64,000 bases of DNA, taken from contig CM026427.1 of the NCBI GenBank assembly GCA_014871385.1, positions 1,546,068-1,610,067 of the forward strand, in the 5' to 3' direction. A program made the translations under genes and the position numbers. The stretch comes from Ceratodon purpureus. Its lineage: Eukaryota > Streptophyta > Bryopsida > Pseudoditrichales > Ditrichaceae. Below, piece by piece: positions 38,901-46,616 of the stretch (the first letter of the stretch is position 1; every line of letters begins with the position of its first letter). The notes under the pieces are model-generated. The model saw nothing but the letters and a program-made list of their open reading frames with translations, was not told the origin of the DNA and searched no databases.

Positions 38901-40533
38901 AGAATACAATAGTCGGCGCAGCAAGCCCTGGTCGAGGTAAATTATCGGTGGAAGGCAGTGATGGTTGTGCTTTTAGTGGTGATCCTAAAGCACTAAGTGG
39001 GGAGCCTGAAACAGAAGATGGGGATCCTAAAGGAATGGAGGGGGATTCTGGAGGAATGGTACGAGATGAAATGCCAGCTGGGGCAACCCTAAACCTAGGT
39101 GACCAGGTGGACGTCGATAATGGCGACGATGGGAACGGTAAGGAGTTGGAGACCGATACCATTGCTCTTCAGTTAGTCACCCCAACTGGTGACAATGTTG
39201 ACATTCCTGAGCAGACGAATGAAGACATTGGATGCAATAATGAGCCGGTGCAAATCAGTACTGAGGAGCCCTTGCAGACGTTGAAAGCTGGGACAGTAGC
39301 ACATAGCACAAGATCATCTCAACGACTTGGTTTAAAAACAGACAAGTCTGCTGGAAACTCTACACTTCCAGCTCATCACAACGCTTCTAAATCTGAGGAT
39401 AGGAGAATGAAGCAACCATCGACTCCTAATGCTACTCTTGCTTTGAAGACAACGGCTGTTCTGGAGCTATCGACGGAGAAGAAATGCAGAGAAAAAGAAA
39501 AAAACCAGACAGCAGTGTGGGCAGGAAAGGGGAAGGTACGTTATATTAAGGATTTTGATTAACCTTTATAACCATCTGAATCATATAGTGTTGGTCAAAT
39601 GTCAGTTCAGAAGTGACCATAAATTCGTAGTAGGTTTAAGGTGTCCTCCTTAATCCGCGTCCGATAATAGGTGACGTAGATATCTTGGTTGCACAGGATC
39701 GCAATCTGCCATATGGGATCGACGCGGGAACGTTGCTTCCCAACATCCGAGCACCACCGGAAGTTGATGTCCGAATGAAAACCTACTTTGTTGTTTTTGA
39801 AATTCAAAGAGTATTGGCATTTATTCAGAATCGTGGGGAGTCTGATATTTCGGGGCTTGTTCACACACCCCAAGATTGTTGCTTTGATGAAGTTTCTGTC
39901 ACTCTAGTTGGAAAAAGTGATCTAGTTCGCGTCCGAACCGATTTCGTAGAGTTCTGGGAGAAGTTGTCTGCGCTTGAGAATGTCTTCCCAGTCATTTGGA
40001 GTGAACTTCGTTATGATCGTGTTCGGGACATCTGTTCCTTTCTCTTTCAGGAGTGTAGCAGAAAACCAGGTAGAATCTTTTCTCACTACGACATGGTAGA
40101 AATGCGTGATAGAAGTGGGTATAAGCATAGGAAACCTGTCGCCCCAGGGTCCATCCAACGGCATGGTGATGTCTATCATTTGAAAGATGTAAAGGAAGTT
40201 CTCTGGTCGAGGACTCACAACTGGCAATTCAACCCCATGCCGCCTAGTGGAGTGCATCCAGATTTGACAAACACTTTACTGATTGATCCAAATCAGGAGA
40301 CCAACATATCCTCTCCAGGAAATGTTTTGTTCCCTCTACCTTGGCATAATATTTTAGACCGTCACTCTAGCTTGGTGAGGTATCTGTTCCCATTTATCGA
40401 CGAACTAGCCCATTCAGGTGAAAATGTGAGGGAATTTGTGAAGAAGAACCGGTTCAAAGTTCCTGGTCTAGATCCCGTAGGTAGCAAGAGTCATGTTGCG
40501 GTAGCTCTTAAGAAGTGGCGACTTTGTAGATAG
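14920..40533 (+). CDS. giant ParB-like / degenerate DNA-methyltransferase / HAD-like fusion, about 1864 aa
   Basis: The exons I infer are 14920-16251, 35494-36891, 37508-39535 and 39697-40533. All junctions are phase 0 with GT/AG borders, and the frame is open throughout. Exon 1 carries a ParB-type signature, YAINGQHTVKAAQ near residue 341, after a Lys-rich acidic linker. The end of exon 2 and start of exon 3 (VFNIFGGRKLMLACQ then MLKIHVYTYCDQDCVDEL) line up with motif I of the methyltransferase at 18616-22613 (VVDWNAGTGASIKAAQ). However, the SAM loop is changed and a DPPY-like motif is not evident, so it is probably catalytically dead. Exon 3 is long, acidic and disordered. Exon 4 resembles the HAD-like exon at 42309 but lacks its Asp motifs. 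Intron 1 contains the whole 18.3-kb nested element. The true start may be further upstream. The functional assignment is inference from weak motifs. Confidence 0.6.
16252..16959. other. left part of intron 1 of the giant gene
   Basis: The intron begins GTAAGT at 16252. It carries palindromes at 16310-16328 and 16706-16724 plus degenerate ones at 16652-16670 and about 16848-16866. Bases of about 16650-16890 are recognisably related to 37020-37275 in intron 2 (shared TTCTTAATCTTGCGCTA, then GATCTG and CCGCRTA landmarks in the same order). The nested element interrupts the intron at 16959. Confidence 0.7.
16950..16959. repeat. left 10-bp target-site duplication of the nested element
   Basis: TTGAGGTGGT here is repeated exactly at 35215-35224. 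A 10-bp duplication fits the 9-11 bp typical of Mutator-like elements. Confidence 0.85.
16960..17013 (+). repeat. left terminal inverted repeat of the MULE
   Basis: This is GC-rich, built of GAGCGGAGAGCG modules, and pairs with 35161-35214. The core of 43 bp has one mismatch, while the outer 11 bp diverge. Confidence 0.85.
17014..17729. other. subterminal region of the MULE with one arm of a direct repeat
   Basis: Non-coding. Bases of about 17222-17455 resemble 18133-18330 (shared ACATTCCTTTAGATTTG, GGAATATTTCA..TTCGTGTA and GAAACCAAGATRTACA in order), so the small gene is flanked by diverged direct repeats. A perfect ATGACGTCAT, a bZIP-type palindrome, lies near 17211-17220. Whether it is used is unknown. 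Confidence 0.5.
17730..18101 (+). CDS. small MULE-encoded protein, 123 aa, homologue of the 8533-9246 gene
   Basis: The protein starts MPKVCNARSRR at 17730, with a basic N-terminus. Residues of about 28-95 (ELRPWLLEVERARERG, LPPFRHIG, WRWTVLC, SLIPYPLLS) correspond in order and spacing to the first 80 residues of the outer element's small protein. It lacks that protein's long disordered tail and instead ends in an acidic segment. I recognise no known family. It converges on the methyltransferase gene (minus strand) 515 bp downstream, and is bracketed by diverged direct repeats. Its role is unknown. Presence in two elements with unrelated transposases argues for a conserved accessory function. 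Confidence 0.6.
   Translation: MPKVCNARSRRTRAAVGLPPKAPASYEELRPWLLEVERARERGMDLPPFRHIGSLHVGEGEWRWTVLCTNELLRIMELSLIPYPLLSNVDENPVVQLPEVIISDGETCWFDMDKSWTVYPSKD
18102..18615. other. intergenic space between convergent MULE genes
   Basis: This holds the right arm of the direct repeat (about 18133-18330) and AT-rich 3' sequence, probably including both poly(A) regions. No gene is visible. Confidence 0.5.
18616..22613 (-). CDS. ParB-like domain fused to beta-class N6/N4 DNA methyltransferase, about 1056 aa or more
   Basis: I infer ten phase-compatible exons: 22613-22021, 21929-21734, 21620-21423, 21329-21114, 21023-20782, 20691-20019, 19932-19579, 19495-19234, 19148-18978 and about 18881-18616. Residues 148-158 (WEGNHRLSAWL) match the ParB/Srx-fold signature. 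From about residue 707 comes a methyltransferase module in beta-class order. The motif-IV position is ADIPENLP (degenerate for DPPY) near 732. Then follow PWRGPREKSPEMM and GDIVVDWNAGTG (SAM motif I) near 903-912, and GRHILAFEED. A basic and then acidic Ser-rich tail ends the protein. No ATG-led first exon is evident. A phase-0 donor at 22890 in the preceding gene could join them, giving heptads-ParB-methyltransferase. The expected role is binding and possibly methylating element DNA. Activity is uncertain because motif IV is unusual. Confidence 0.7.
22753..28817 (-). CDS. disordered protein with RNA polymerase II CTD-like heptads, about 434 aa
   Basis: The exons are 28817-28371, 28137-27784, 23386-23327 and 23196-22753, all phase 0 with GT/AG borders. 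Exon 1 starts MKQSGGPSPSTYVTPKQRRK and has a bipartite-NLS-like Arg/Lys block. Exon 2 carries Gly/Val/Gln-rich repeats (VQVAGGV, VEVDGGL) and an acidic end. Exon 4 contains four tandem heptads, YMPTSPV YEPTSPV YMPTSPV YMPNSPR, closely resembling the Pol II CTD repeat YSPTSPS. It ends with an Arg-rich tail. Intron 2 (27783-23387) contains the entire 17 x 213-bp array. The stop at 22753 is only about 140 bp before the first methyltransferase exon, so the two may be one transcription unit with alternative splicing. No known family was recognised for the rest. Confidence 0.6.
23504..27124. repeat. 17 tandem copies of a 213-bp repeat
   Basis: The landmark ATGCTGGGCACATACAAC recurs every 213 bp from 23504. 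The array length is 3621 bp, exactly 17 x 213. Copies are nearly identical and differ at a few linked sites (AGACGG/AGAGGG, GCAGCACTGG/GCTGCAGTGG, AAATAAA/AAATTAA, CACGAAA/CACAAAA). Shared variant combinations point to recent duplication of multi-copy blocks. Each unit has hairpin potential (GAGCCGC..GCGGCTC; AGCCTCatgGGAGGCT; GAGCCTCC..GGGGCTC) and lies in an intron of the heptad gene. Confidence 0.95.
27125..27783. other. rest of intron 2 of the heptad gene
   Basis: This is unique sequence between the 213-bp array and exon 2. Open frames occur on both strands but none has a convincing product. An additional exon cannot be excluded. Confidence 0.5.
28818..29453. promoter_or_regulatory. divergent promoter region of the MULE
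   Basis: This is 636 bp of AT-rich sequence between the start codons of the minus-strand heptad gene and the plus-strand transposase gene. The arrangement implies shared or back-to-back promoters. No specific core element can be assigned with confidence. Confidence 0.5.
29454..33132 (+). CDS. MULE-type transposase with GCM/WRKY-like and SWIM zinc fingers, about 1190 aa
   Basis: Two exons, 29454-31532 and 31639-33132, are joined in phase 0 (ACCGAG|GTATTA, TTGCAG|AAATTC). The ATG at 29454 begins MGMVCLYAQG. Residues of about 240-355 hold a Cys/His region (CVGWLRCSNKECDF..THDHPV) like the GCM1/WRKY-type fingers of Mutator-like transposases. The MULE core follows: HVYDATYCRVM near 520, GFMADNAQANWNA near 575, CLFHWTQN near 606, and NLAETVHNKW at the start of exon 2. 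The C-terminus has a SWIM finger, CTCPAF then YCKH (about 1122-1145). All expected parts are present and the frame is open, so the enzyme looks functional. It presumably acts on the termini at 16960 and 35214. Confidence 0.85.
33133..33386. other. convergent 3' region of the transposase and small gene
   Basis: AT-rich sequence between the two convergent stop codons. It presumably contains both polyadenylation regions. Confidence 0.5.
33387..33839 (-). CDS. small MULE-encoded protein, 150 aa
   Basis: A single exon starts MEDVRDIVVSLADD at 33839. The N-terminal half is acidic. The C-terminal half is basic and Gly/Arg-rich (VNRRRGGGPLLKRS) and ends PKRVRFED. The stretch HAYSKVGKIPRGTYS followed by RRRGGGP resembles HAYSDV..GNTYTKFPGRRSGTGIP in the outer element's 43833-44243 frame, a weak but ordered match. 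Both lie near the right end of their element. I recognise no family. The frame is open and flanked by AT-rich DNA, so it is probably a real accessory gene of the element. Confidence 0.5.
   Translation of the reverse strand: MEDVRDIVVSLADDLGPFQPYVDVQDEEEVMASSQGRPLTTDVDVQPDVRADPPRSENSDDIRVQEEDADVPLQPHAYSKVGKIPRGTYSRESVNRRRGGGPLLKRSYQGHAPSVGTKVNANVVCPVVQSEVRNPADSVVGNPKRVRFED
33840..34150. other. 5' flank of the 150-aa gene
   Basis: Probable promoter of the minus-strand small gene, grading into A-rich low-complexity sequence. No other feature is visible. Confidence 0.5.
34151..34685. repeat. 17-bp A-rich minisatellite, about 31 copies
   Basis: The unit is near GAGAAAATAAAATGAAA, with minor variants. 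It lies 0.5 kb inside the right end of the MULE. Long open frames on the opposite strand are by-products of the repeat. Confidence 0.9.
34686..35160. other. right subterminal region of the MULE
   Basis: AT-rich and non-coding. It contains the inverted block TTCCACGGTTATAGGGTC (35006-35023) that pairs with 17062-17079. Confidence 0.6.
35161..35214 (-). repeat. right terminal inverted repeat of the MULE
   Basis: Reverse complement of 16960-17013 with one mismatch in the 43-bp core. It is followed directly by the target duplication. Confidence 0.85.
35215..35233. repeat. palindrome that served as MULE target; includes the right target duplication
   Basis: TTGAGGTGGTCACCTCAAT is an 18-bp palindrome of the dispersed family (with GAGG for AAGG). 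Its first 10 bp are the duplicated target, so the MULE inserted inside one of the outer element's palindromes. Confidence 0.85.
35234..35493. other. right part of intron 1 of the giant gene
   Basis: Intron sequence ends CTTCTTCTTACAG before exon 2. No other feature is visible. Confidence 0.65.
36892..37507. repeat. intron 2 of the giant gene with four palindromes
   Basis: The sites are 37023-37041, 37078-37096 (TTAAGATGGTCATCTTAAT), 37242-37261 (ATTAAGGTGACCTCCTTAAT) and 37388-37406. Four sites in 616 bp make this the densest cluster. Its central 250 bp resembles intron 1. Confidence 0.8.
39536..39696. repeat. intron 3 of the giant gene with one palindrome
   Basis: The intron runs from GTACGT to TTGCACAG and contains TTAAGGTGTCCTCCTTAAT at 39636-39654. 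Confidence 0.75.
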
Positions 40534-42308
40534 ATGTTCGGTCATCTAGATTTTACTGCAACCCTTCTTGTGTATATTTCCCACTTCGGATATTGTTTTA
40601 ATACACTTACCCTGGAGTAATCTTTTTGGAGGACTTGGTGCTTGATATCACGTGGTTGAACTTAGAAATCTGAATGTTACTTACGGACATAATCACTGGA
40701 AACAAGTTCTGTTTGAGTTATCTCAGTATGTTGAATGTTACAGCGTGTTCAATTTTGGTCATGCGTTAGTTTGATAGCTGGATTGAACTTGCTAATTAGT
40801 AGTGTCTACATCCCAGCTCTTTGGCGATCCAGTATTTGTTTCTCGTGATTTCTTATATCTTGATTTGGAATTGGATGCGTCGTCGTATTCCTGTAGTTTT
40901 GAGTCAGAATGTCTACTATTATTCTGTAAAATCAAAGTTAGATTTGAATAAGTCACGGGGCAATTGTTTCTGGAACTGGGTGTTTATTTCGGCATGGTTG
41001 ACATCTGTTTGTATTTCAGGATGACGTAATGTGTTGCCCCGTTGGTAATAGCTTGTTGTAATTAATTGATTTTGACTTAATTCGAAATTAAAAGCCATGG
41101 CAGTGTGATTTTGTGAATTAATGGATCACCTAATAAGTCTCATTATTCAGCAGGAAATGAATAAATAGCTTCTGTACCTAAACTGTTTGCTTGCCCGGCA
41201 TGGTTTTAGGATTAAGGTAACCTTCTTAATCGTGTGTTGAGACCTCGTTCACACTAGCTTTTTGGCGCTTGTCTCCTCTATTATTCTCCATACTTTTTGT
41301 TTATTCGCTATGATTGTTTACTGTTATTGAGCTTGCCTATCTCAAGCTGTTTCTGCTTTATGGATTAAGGAGACCTCCTTAATCCGTATCACGTTGGGAG
41401 AATTGGATTTACTTTTGGATAAGTCTCGAGTCATTTGAAAATTTGTTTCATTTTGGGTCCTGATATCTTGGACGTGTTTCTGAGAATGTTGCATGGTTGA
41501 ACCACAAAGAAGACTTCAATAATTGCCGTGATTCTGTAGGAAAATTTTAAGATGGTCATCTTAATTTTTGTACGACTTCTAGTTTTCGAAAATCATCATA
41601 CTTATTGCCTCCGGTACTATTGTGTTGGGCCTTTTCAGATGTTGGATATCACTTGATTTCTATTTTCCTCGCCTTTCTTTGTTTTGGGTTTTGAATGGGT
41701 ATCGATATGTCCATTGGTCAAAATTATATTCATATATGATGAATTTGATTTTCAGTTAGATTTCGATGTATTCAATCTGGACACCGTTTTACGAATTACG
41801 GTAGTACTCCTGTATTAAGTGGATCCAGGATTAAGGTGGTCATCTTAATTCTTCACCTACTAGATTGATTAGGATGATTAGTCTTATATCACTCTCTCCG
41901 CCTTGATGATAAGATGAATACTTAGATTTTATCAGTAGTCTTTGTGAGTCTTCTTGTAATATTTTTACTTATTTGTCTTCAGAGGACCTCAAGATTGTGT
42001 AGACGAGACTCTACTTGCGATATGGCGATGTACTCTGAGGGTGGTACCTGTAGAGAATTACCTCTCAAACCAATCTACCGAACCCGCTCGACAACAAGAT
42101 CTGGGAGACAATCATAGTTCTGACGGTCAGCTTTGTACGACTTAGTGAGTGCGGCACACGTAAAGTGTGCTGGACTAAAATCAATAGCACAAGTCAGTTT
42201 AGAAGATTTCGTTGTTTTGGAAGTGTGCCAGGTACTGGTAGTCTTAATGTTGGTGGCTTGTTTAATTCATATTGGTCTTGAGATTTGGCGTGTCGTTATT
42301 CTCCACAG
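40534..42308. other. spacer between the two HAD-like exons, four palindromes
   Basis: Sites are at 41211-41230, 41364-41383 (ATTAAGGAGACCTCCTTAAT), 41547-41565 and 41830-41849. A short frame beginning with the ATG at 42022 (MAMYSEGGTC) could be a first exon for the next gene. I found no phase-compatible donor to prove it. Confidence 0.55.
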
Positions 42309-43142
42309 GATAGCTGGGGAGATGCTCCAAGGATTCAGAAGGCCCCGTCTGGCCTAAGTAGGACAAGATTGATCATTCTTGACTTGAACCACGTGCTATG
42401 CAACATCGTTTTTGTCCACGGCAAGAAAGACGATATACCCCCACATACTTATGTGGACATCGGGGAGGAGATCCAATACGAGAAGCCGGTGCTAATAAAG
42501 GCTGACAAAAGGGAGAAGTACAGACTAGTGACTGCCCGTCCGAATGTCCGATTATTTTTAGAGAAGCTAACCTCCATGGCACATGTCGGGGTTTGGACTT
42601 GCATGGCAAGGGACATGGCTGCGCCAATAGTTTCTTGGTTGTTTGGGGAGTGCCATCCTCTATTCCTTTTGTCTCAAGAGCATTGCACGACCCTAAAACA
42701 TGAGCAGAAGAATGTTATGTATCGGTCTGAGGATGGACAGCATGAAGCGTTTTTTAAGGAACTTCAGCTTTTCTGGACTATGCAGTGGCCTTTAGATTTA
42801 AAGGGATTCGTACCTAAACCCGAAAACACATTGATCGTGGATGATAGCCCGTTGAAGTGTTTCCTGAATCCGCCAGAGAATTGCTTTCACCCGCAACCAT
42901 GGCGTAGCTCAAATGAATCACACAGTAATATTTTGAAAGAACTAGGAGTACTTTTTAGTGTGAGTCGAGACAGTATGTCAGTCCCGGAATTCGTGAATAT
43001 ATTGATGGTGGATCCTGAGGGATCTAGAGTCTTCGGTCAAGATCCGGTGTCAAAGAACAGTCGTATTGGGAAGACATTAGACCCTTTCACTAGGTTGATT
43101 AGGCCCAGCATTCTCATGCTGGTTCGTACCGGTTGTAAATAG
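42309..43142 (+). CDS. FCP1/NIF-like HAD phosphatase domain exon, 277 codons
   Basis: Open from a CTCCACAG|GAT acceptor to a stop. It contains LIILDLNHVLCN (HAD motif I, with the second Asp replaced by Asn, as in some plant DLNG-type FCP1-like proteins) and TLIVDDSPLKC (motif IV) near residue 178. It also has a PQPWRSS element and a DPEGSRVFGQDPVS tail. The exon at 39697-40533 has the same length, phase and segment order (VFEIQRVLAF, TLLIDPNQETN, LFPLPW, VPGLDPVG) without the acidic motifs. This copy may therefore be an alternative terminal exon of the giant gene or a separate gene with unseen 5' exons. Phosphatase activity is doubtful with the Asn. Confidence 0.6.
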   Translation, partial: DSWGDAPRIQKAPSGLSRTRLIILDLNHVLCNIVFVHGKKDDIPPHTYVDIGEEIQYEKPVLIKADKREKYRLVTARPNVRLFLEKLTSMAHVGVWTCMARDMAAPIVSWLFGECHPLFLLSQEHCTTLKHEQKNVMYRSEDGQHEAFFKELQLFWTMQWPLDLKGFVPKPENTLIVDDSPLKCFLNPPENCFHPQPWRSSNESHSNILKELGVLFSVSRDSMSVPEFVNILMVDPEGSRVFGQDPVSKNSRIGKTLDPFTRLIRPSILMLVRTGCK

Positions 43143-43832
43143 CTGAATACTCAGTCTTAGATTAAGGCGACGATCTTAATCATCTTGATACTTTTGAGGT
43201 TGCTCGGTATACATGTTTTGGTTTTTCTGTGATTTTGGAGAGTATGGCAGAAGTAAAACTTGATGGAAACTTTTTGGACGCGCGTGAATCTTGATGAGAT
43301 GTTCTGTATTATGTTCTAGTATGTTGAAATCATAGCACTTCATGGTGCACAAAACAATTTAAGATGTACTCCCTTTAATTGTATGCAATCTACAAAAGGT
43401 GCAAAGGATTTACTTATGTTGGGGAAAATGAGTACTGTTTTTTCGGCTATTATCTTCGACGATACGGAGGACAATGTGGGCTTTCTGTGCATTTCTCAAC
43501 GCGTGAGCACAACAAATATGACTTCCAGAATTTGAGCACTTTATGGTTACAATGTACTGCAATGTGCACACTGCTTTGGCAGAGTATTTGTTGCCTTTCT
43601 TGATAGTGTAGGATCATTGTAGAAGCGTGTGTTTTTCTTACAAGTGTTTCAGTGAAAGATGCCCTTCTACCTAGCTTTATTTTGAAACCTGAACGGTGAA
43701 CTGTAATAAAAACCGGTATATTGTGATGTAATATGTTCATTTTGAATAAAAATTTGAAGAACTGTCTCGTCGATGCCTTTGATTTGCTAAAACTTGAGCA
43801 CATTTTAACGTAACTTGCTTTAAATTTCCCAG
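43143..43832. other. spacer with two palindromes
   Basis: ATTAAGGCGACGATCTTAAT lies at 43161-43180 and a degenerate site at 43358-43379, the rightmost copies in the window. No gene is visible. Confidence 0.6.
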
Positions 43833-44243
43833 GGCTTCAGAGACGGAGCTGCTTGCAGTTTGCAATGTGCACTTAAGAATTCTACCAAACGAGGGGTGCG
43901 TCGAGATGCACGTGACTGCCATGTTCTTCCAGCAATGGACTATTCTTTACCTTCAGAACTAGAGGTTGGCGTCGTCAATAGCTGGCCACATCGGCCAAAA
44001 CAAATGGTGAACCCACGTAGGATAGTTCATGCGTATTCAGATGTGAATACCTCTTTCCATGGGAACACGTACACAAAATTTCCAGGAAGGCGATCAGGAA
44101 CTGGAATACCATCGAAAATCAAGGTCATTGGCCCCATGCCCCGTGGAAGTACTAGATCAAATAGAGATGCAGTTATGAAAATATACGAAGAGAGAAAGGC
44201 TGCTGCAGCGGCAGGAATTTCTCACTGGACTGATAGTATGTAG
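43833..44243 (+). CDS. short basic terminal ORF of the outer element
   Basis: The frame is open from a TTTCCCAG acceptor at 43832 to a stop at 44243 (136 codons), beginning GFRDGAAC. An internal ATG at about 43937 gives MDYSLPSELEVG and about 101 residues. HAYSDVNTSFHGNTYTKF then GRRSGTGIP weakly matches the MULE 150-aa protein in the same order. It may be a last exon with missing upstream exons. I recognise no known family. Confidence 0.4.
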   Translation, partial: GFRDGAACSLQCALKNSTKRGVRRDARDCHVLPAMDYSLPSELEVGVVNSWPHRPKQMVNPRRIVHAYSDVNTSFHGNTYTKFPGRRSGTGIPSKIKVIGPMPRGSTRSNRDAVMKIYEERKAAAAAGISHWTDSM

Positions 44244-45379
44244 TGAATTACATATATAGATCGTCGACAGCTCCATGCGTTGGAACCTCCAGCCCCTCCG
44301 GGTTGGTTAGTTTTATTTAAAAAATAAATTAAAAAATAAACCCATTGGATTTTGTGATTCTTTATTCCTTCTGACCAGCAGTGATCTGCTTGGCATTTGT
44401 ACTTTATTTGCAACGAGTAATGAAGCTTCTCGTTTGTGTCAAAATAAAATAAAATAAAAAAATTTACATATATAGATGTGGACGCATAGGTTTCAGCTAA
44501 ACCCGTATTGGGCAAAAGTATATGTATTACATACCACATAAATGGAATGAAGATGATTTTTAGCAGGAAAAGGTGCTCATTGTTCTACATAGATCTTGTG
44601 AAATGGAAGTTGCAAGCAAGTACGCATTCAGTGTATGTGAAGTATTCTCAAAGACACACATCGAGTGTTCAAAAACGTCACAGAATTCTCATGTATTTCT
44701 AGAGGTCCGTTAACCCTAATTCAATTAATTCTAATGAACTCTGATTGAAATCAGTGTAATTAAGAACATGTTATTGATTTTACAACCTTATGATACAAAC
44801 TCTGAAGTGAAATGTATGACGAACTTTAATGAGTTTCAAAAAGGCTACAGGACGCAATTCACCACCAATGTCCCAAAATCGCCCCCTTTTCCCAATTTAA
44901 TGAATATCGTGTTGTTAGCAATTTAGCAACGTTTGTTTACGATGGTGCCTCAAGCTAAGAACATAGTATTCAAAACGGAGGATGTTGTACTTTGACATTG
45001 GTTTAAATCTTCATTATTGTAACTGTCTCGTTTTCAGTTTAGGACAGCCTTCGGATCAGTGTTCCTGTAGAGCTGACTCATGCGGGCATTCTTAGATTTG
45101 TTCGGATCTCACCTACAATGCATCAGCATGTTTGACGCTGGGATTTTGAATGCATTCTACAGCAGTCACAATTTTTTTGCTGTGAGTATATGTCATAGTT
45201 TTGATGAATTAGAATGGTAACTGCTAAAGGAGTTTCGATGGAAACATTACGATGGTAATCAGTAAACATAACGATGGTCCAGATCTGGATTAGTAATTCC
45301 GCTGCTTTTCCCCTAAATTGTCTAGAGCACGGTATCACTTCCTCATGTGTGACCTGTTTCTAATAATTTATTGGACTAA
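44244..45379. other. boundary zone between the outer element and the piggyBac region
   Basis: AT-rich and without a gene or palindromes. The right end of the outer element should lie here. TTAACCC at 44708 is a possible piggyBac edge, but no convincing partner was found. Confidence 0.4.
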
Positions 45380-46152
45380 ATGGCTTGGGAGTTTGAAGTT
45401 CCTAAGAGAGCCGGCGCACAAGGATGGTATGAACTAATTAATAAATGCAGGGATAGTAAGGTGTTGTGCACTACAGGATTGGCACTAGGAGGTGGGAAAC
45501 GTACCTGAACAGCACGGACAAGAAATGCTGGTCTGTTTTCAGGAATCCTAGCTTCGTGAAGAAGTCGCTTGTGAGCAGGAGCCATTCCCAAGGCACTCGC
45601 TGCCTCAGTCGCACCCGCACCTACTTTTGCAGGATCTGCACTTCTAACCAAAGCTTCGTGAACTTGTAAAGATCTACAACATGATACATGCGAGTATTCT
45701 CCATACATGTGCAGATTCAGGTGCACAAGAAGGCAGGAGAGGTGCTGCAGTCAGCAGCAGAGGAAGATCAGACGGGAGGAGGGCCGTCTCCGAAGGAGGA
45801 CCTACGGAGGGACTTCAGTGCAGGGACGCCGAAGTTGAAGCGACCTGCGGTTGGGGAAGCTGAAGAAGATCCGCAGCTGTGCAGTAGAAGCCCGACAGAT
45901 GGTCTCGCATGCTGGGCCCAGCGACGTAACGTGCAAGCTACACAAGTAGATCGTCTCATTAGGGTGTTGGATCAGCAACATCTCCGTGAACTCCCGGTTC
46001 GGAAGAAGAGTAGAAAGTGGCCTATGACAGCAAAAGCTGAGAACTACAGACACCATTTTTATAGACAGGCTGCATTCATACTAGGGTGGAGAGAGCAGCA
46101 AAAATTTGACCAGGAGTTCTTAGACATTGTAAGAGACGTTTGGCAGGATTGA
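45380..46152 (+). CDS. possible two-exon gene of 170 aa beside piggyBac
   Basis: The proposed exons are 45380-45460 (MAWEFEVPKRAGAQGWYELI..) and 45721-46152, with phase-0 junction AAG|GTGTTG and ATTCAG|GTGCAC. The C-terminal part is basic and aromatic (KKSRKWPMTAKAENYRHHFYRQAAF..LGWREQQKFDQEF) and could be a small helical DNA- or protein-binding domain. I recognise no family. It ends 4 bp before the next start codon and about 0.46 kb before the piggyBac frame, so it may be accessory to that element. The first exon is the less certain part. Confidence 0.4.
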
Positions 46153-46156
46153 CAAT

Positions 46157-46607
46157 ATGCCGACACAAAGGTCTCGCAAAAGAGCGAAGCAGGTAGAGTA
46201 ATAAAACTGTAATGTTATTTTCAATCAATACAAAAATTCAAAAATGCATGTTGTGCTCACATGGTGACGTTGACACTTGTCCACAGATGGAGTGGGATGG
46301 AATTCCAGTAAGAAGATGCCAGCGATTGCATCAATCACCGCCACCAATGCCTACACAACCAAGTCCACGACGTGATGATTCACCCCATCTCATGCAATTC
46401 GAGACTCCTGATCTGAGCGACTTTCCTGATGTTGGGGCGCATGTAGAGCTAGTTGCGATCCCAGAGGTGAACACTGACCTTGGAACAGATCACGAATCTA
46501 CTCAAGAGCAACCGCATGGATTTGAGGGTATTTCGCAAGAGGAACTCTGCTCGGATGAATCTGATCTGGATCTAAACACACTTGGAGGCCTAGAAAACAT
46601 GTTGTAG
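46157..46607 (+). CDS. possible small two-exon gene, 118 aa, acidic tail
   Basis: The exons are 46157-46192 (MPTQRSRKRAKQ) and 46287-46607 (MEWDGIPVRRCQ..), with junction AAGCAG|GTAGAG and TCCACAG|ATGG. The N-terminus is basic and NLS-like. The C-terminus is acidic (ELCSDESDLDLNTLGGLENML). It starts 4 bp after the preceding stop and ends 10 bp before the piggyBac frame, so these frames may be alternative splice products of one transcript. No family was recognised. Confidence 0.4.
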
Positions 46608-46616
46608 CCCCCGGAA

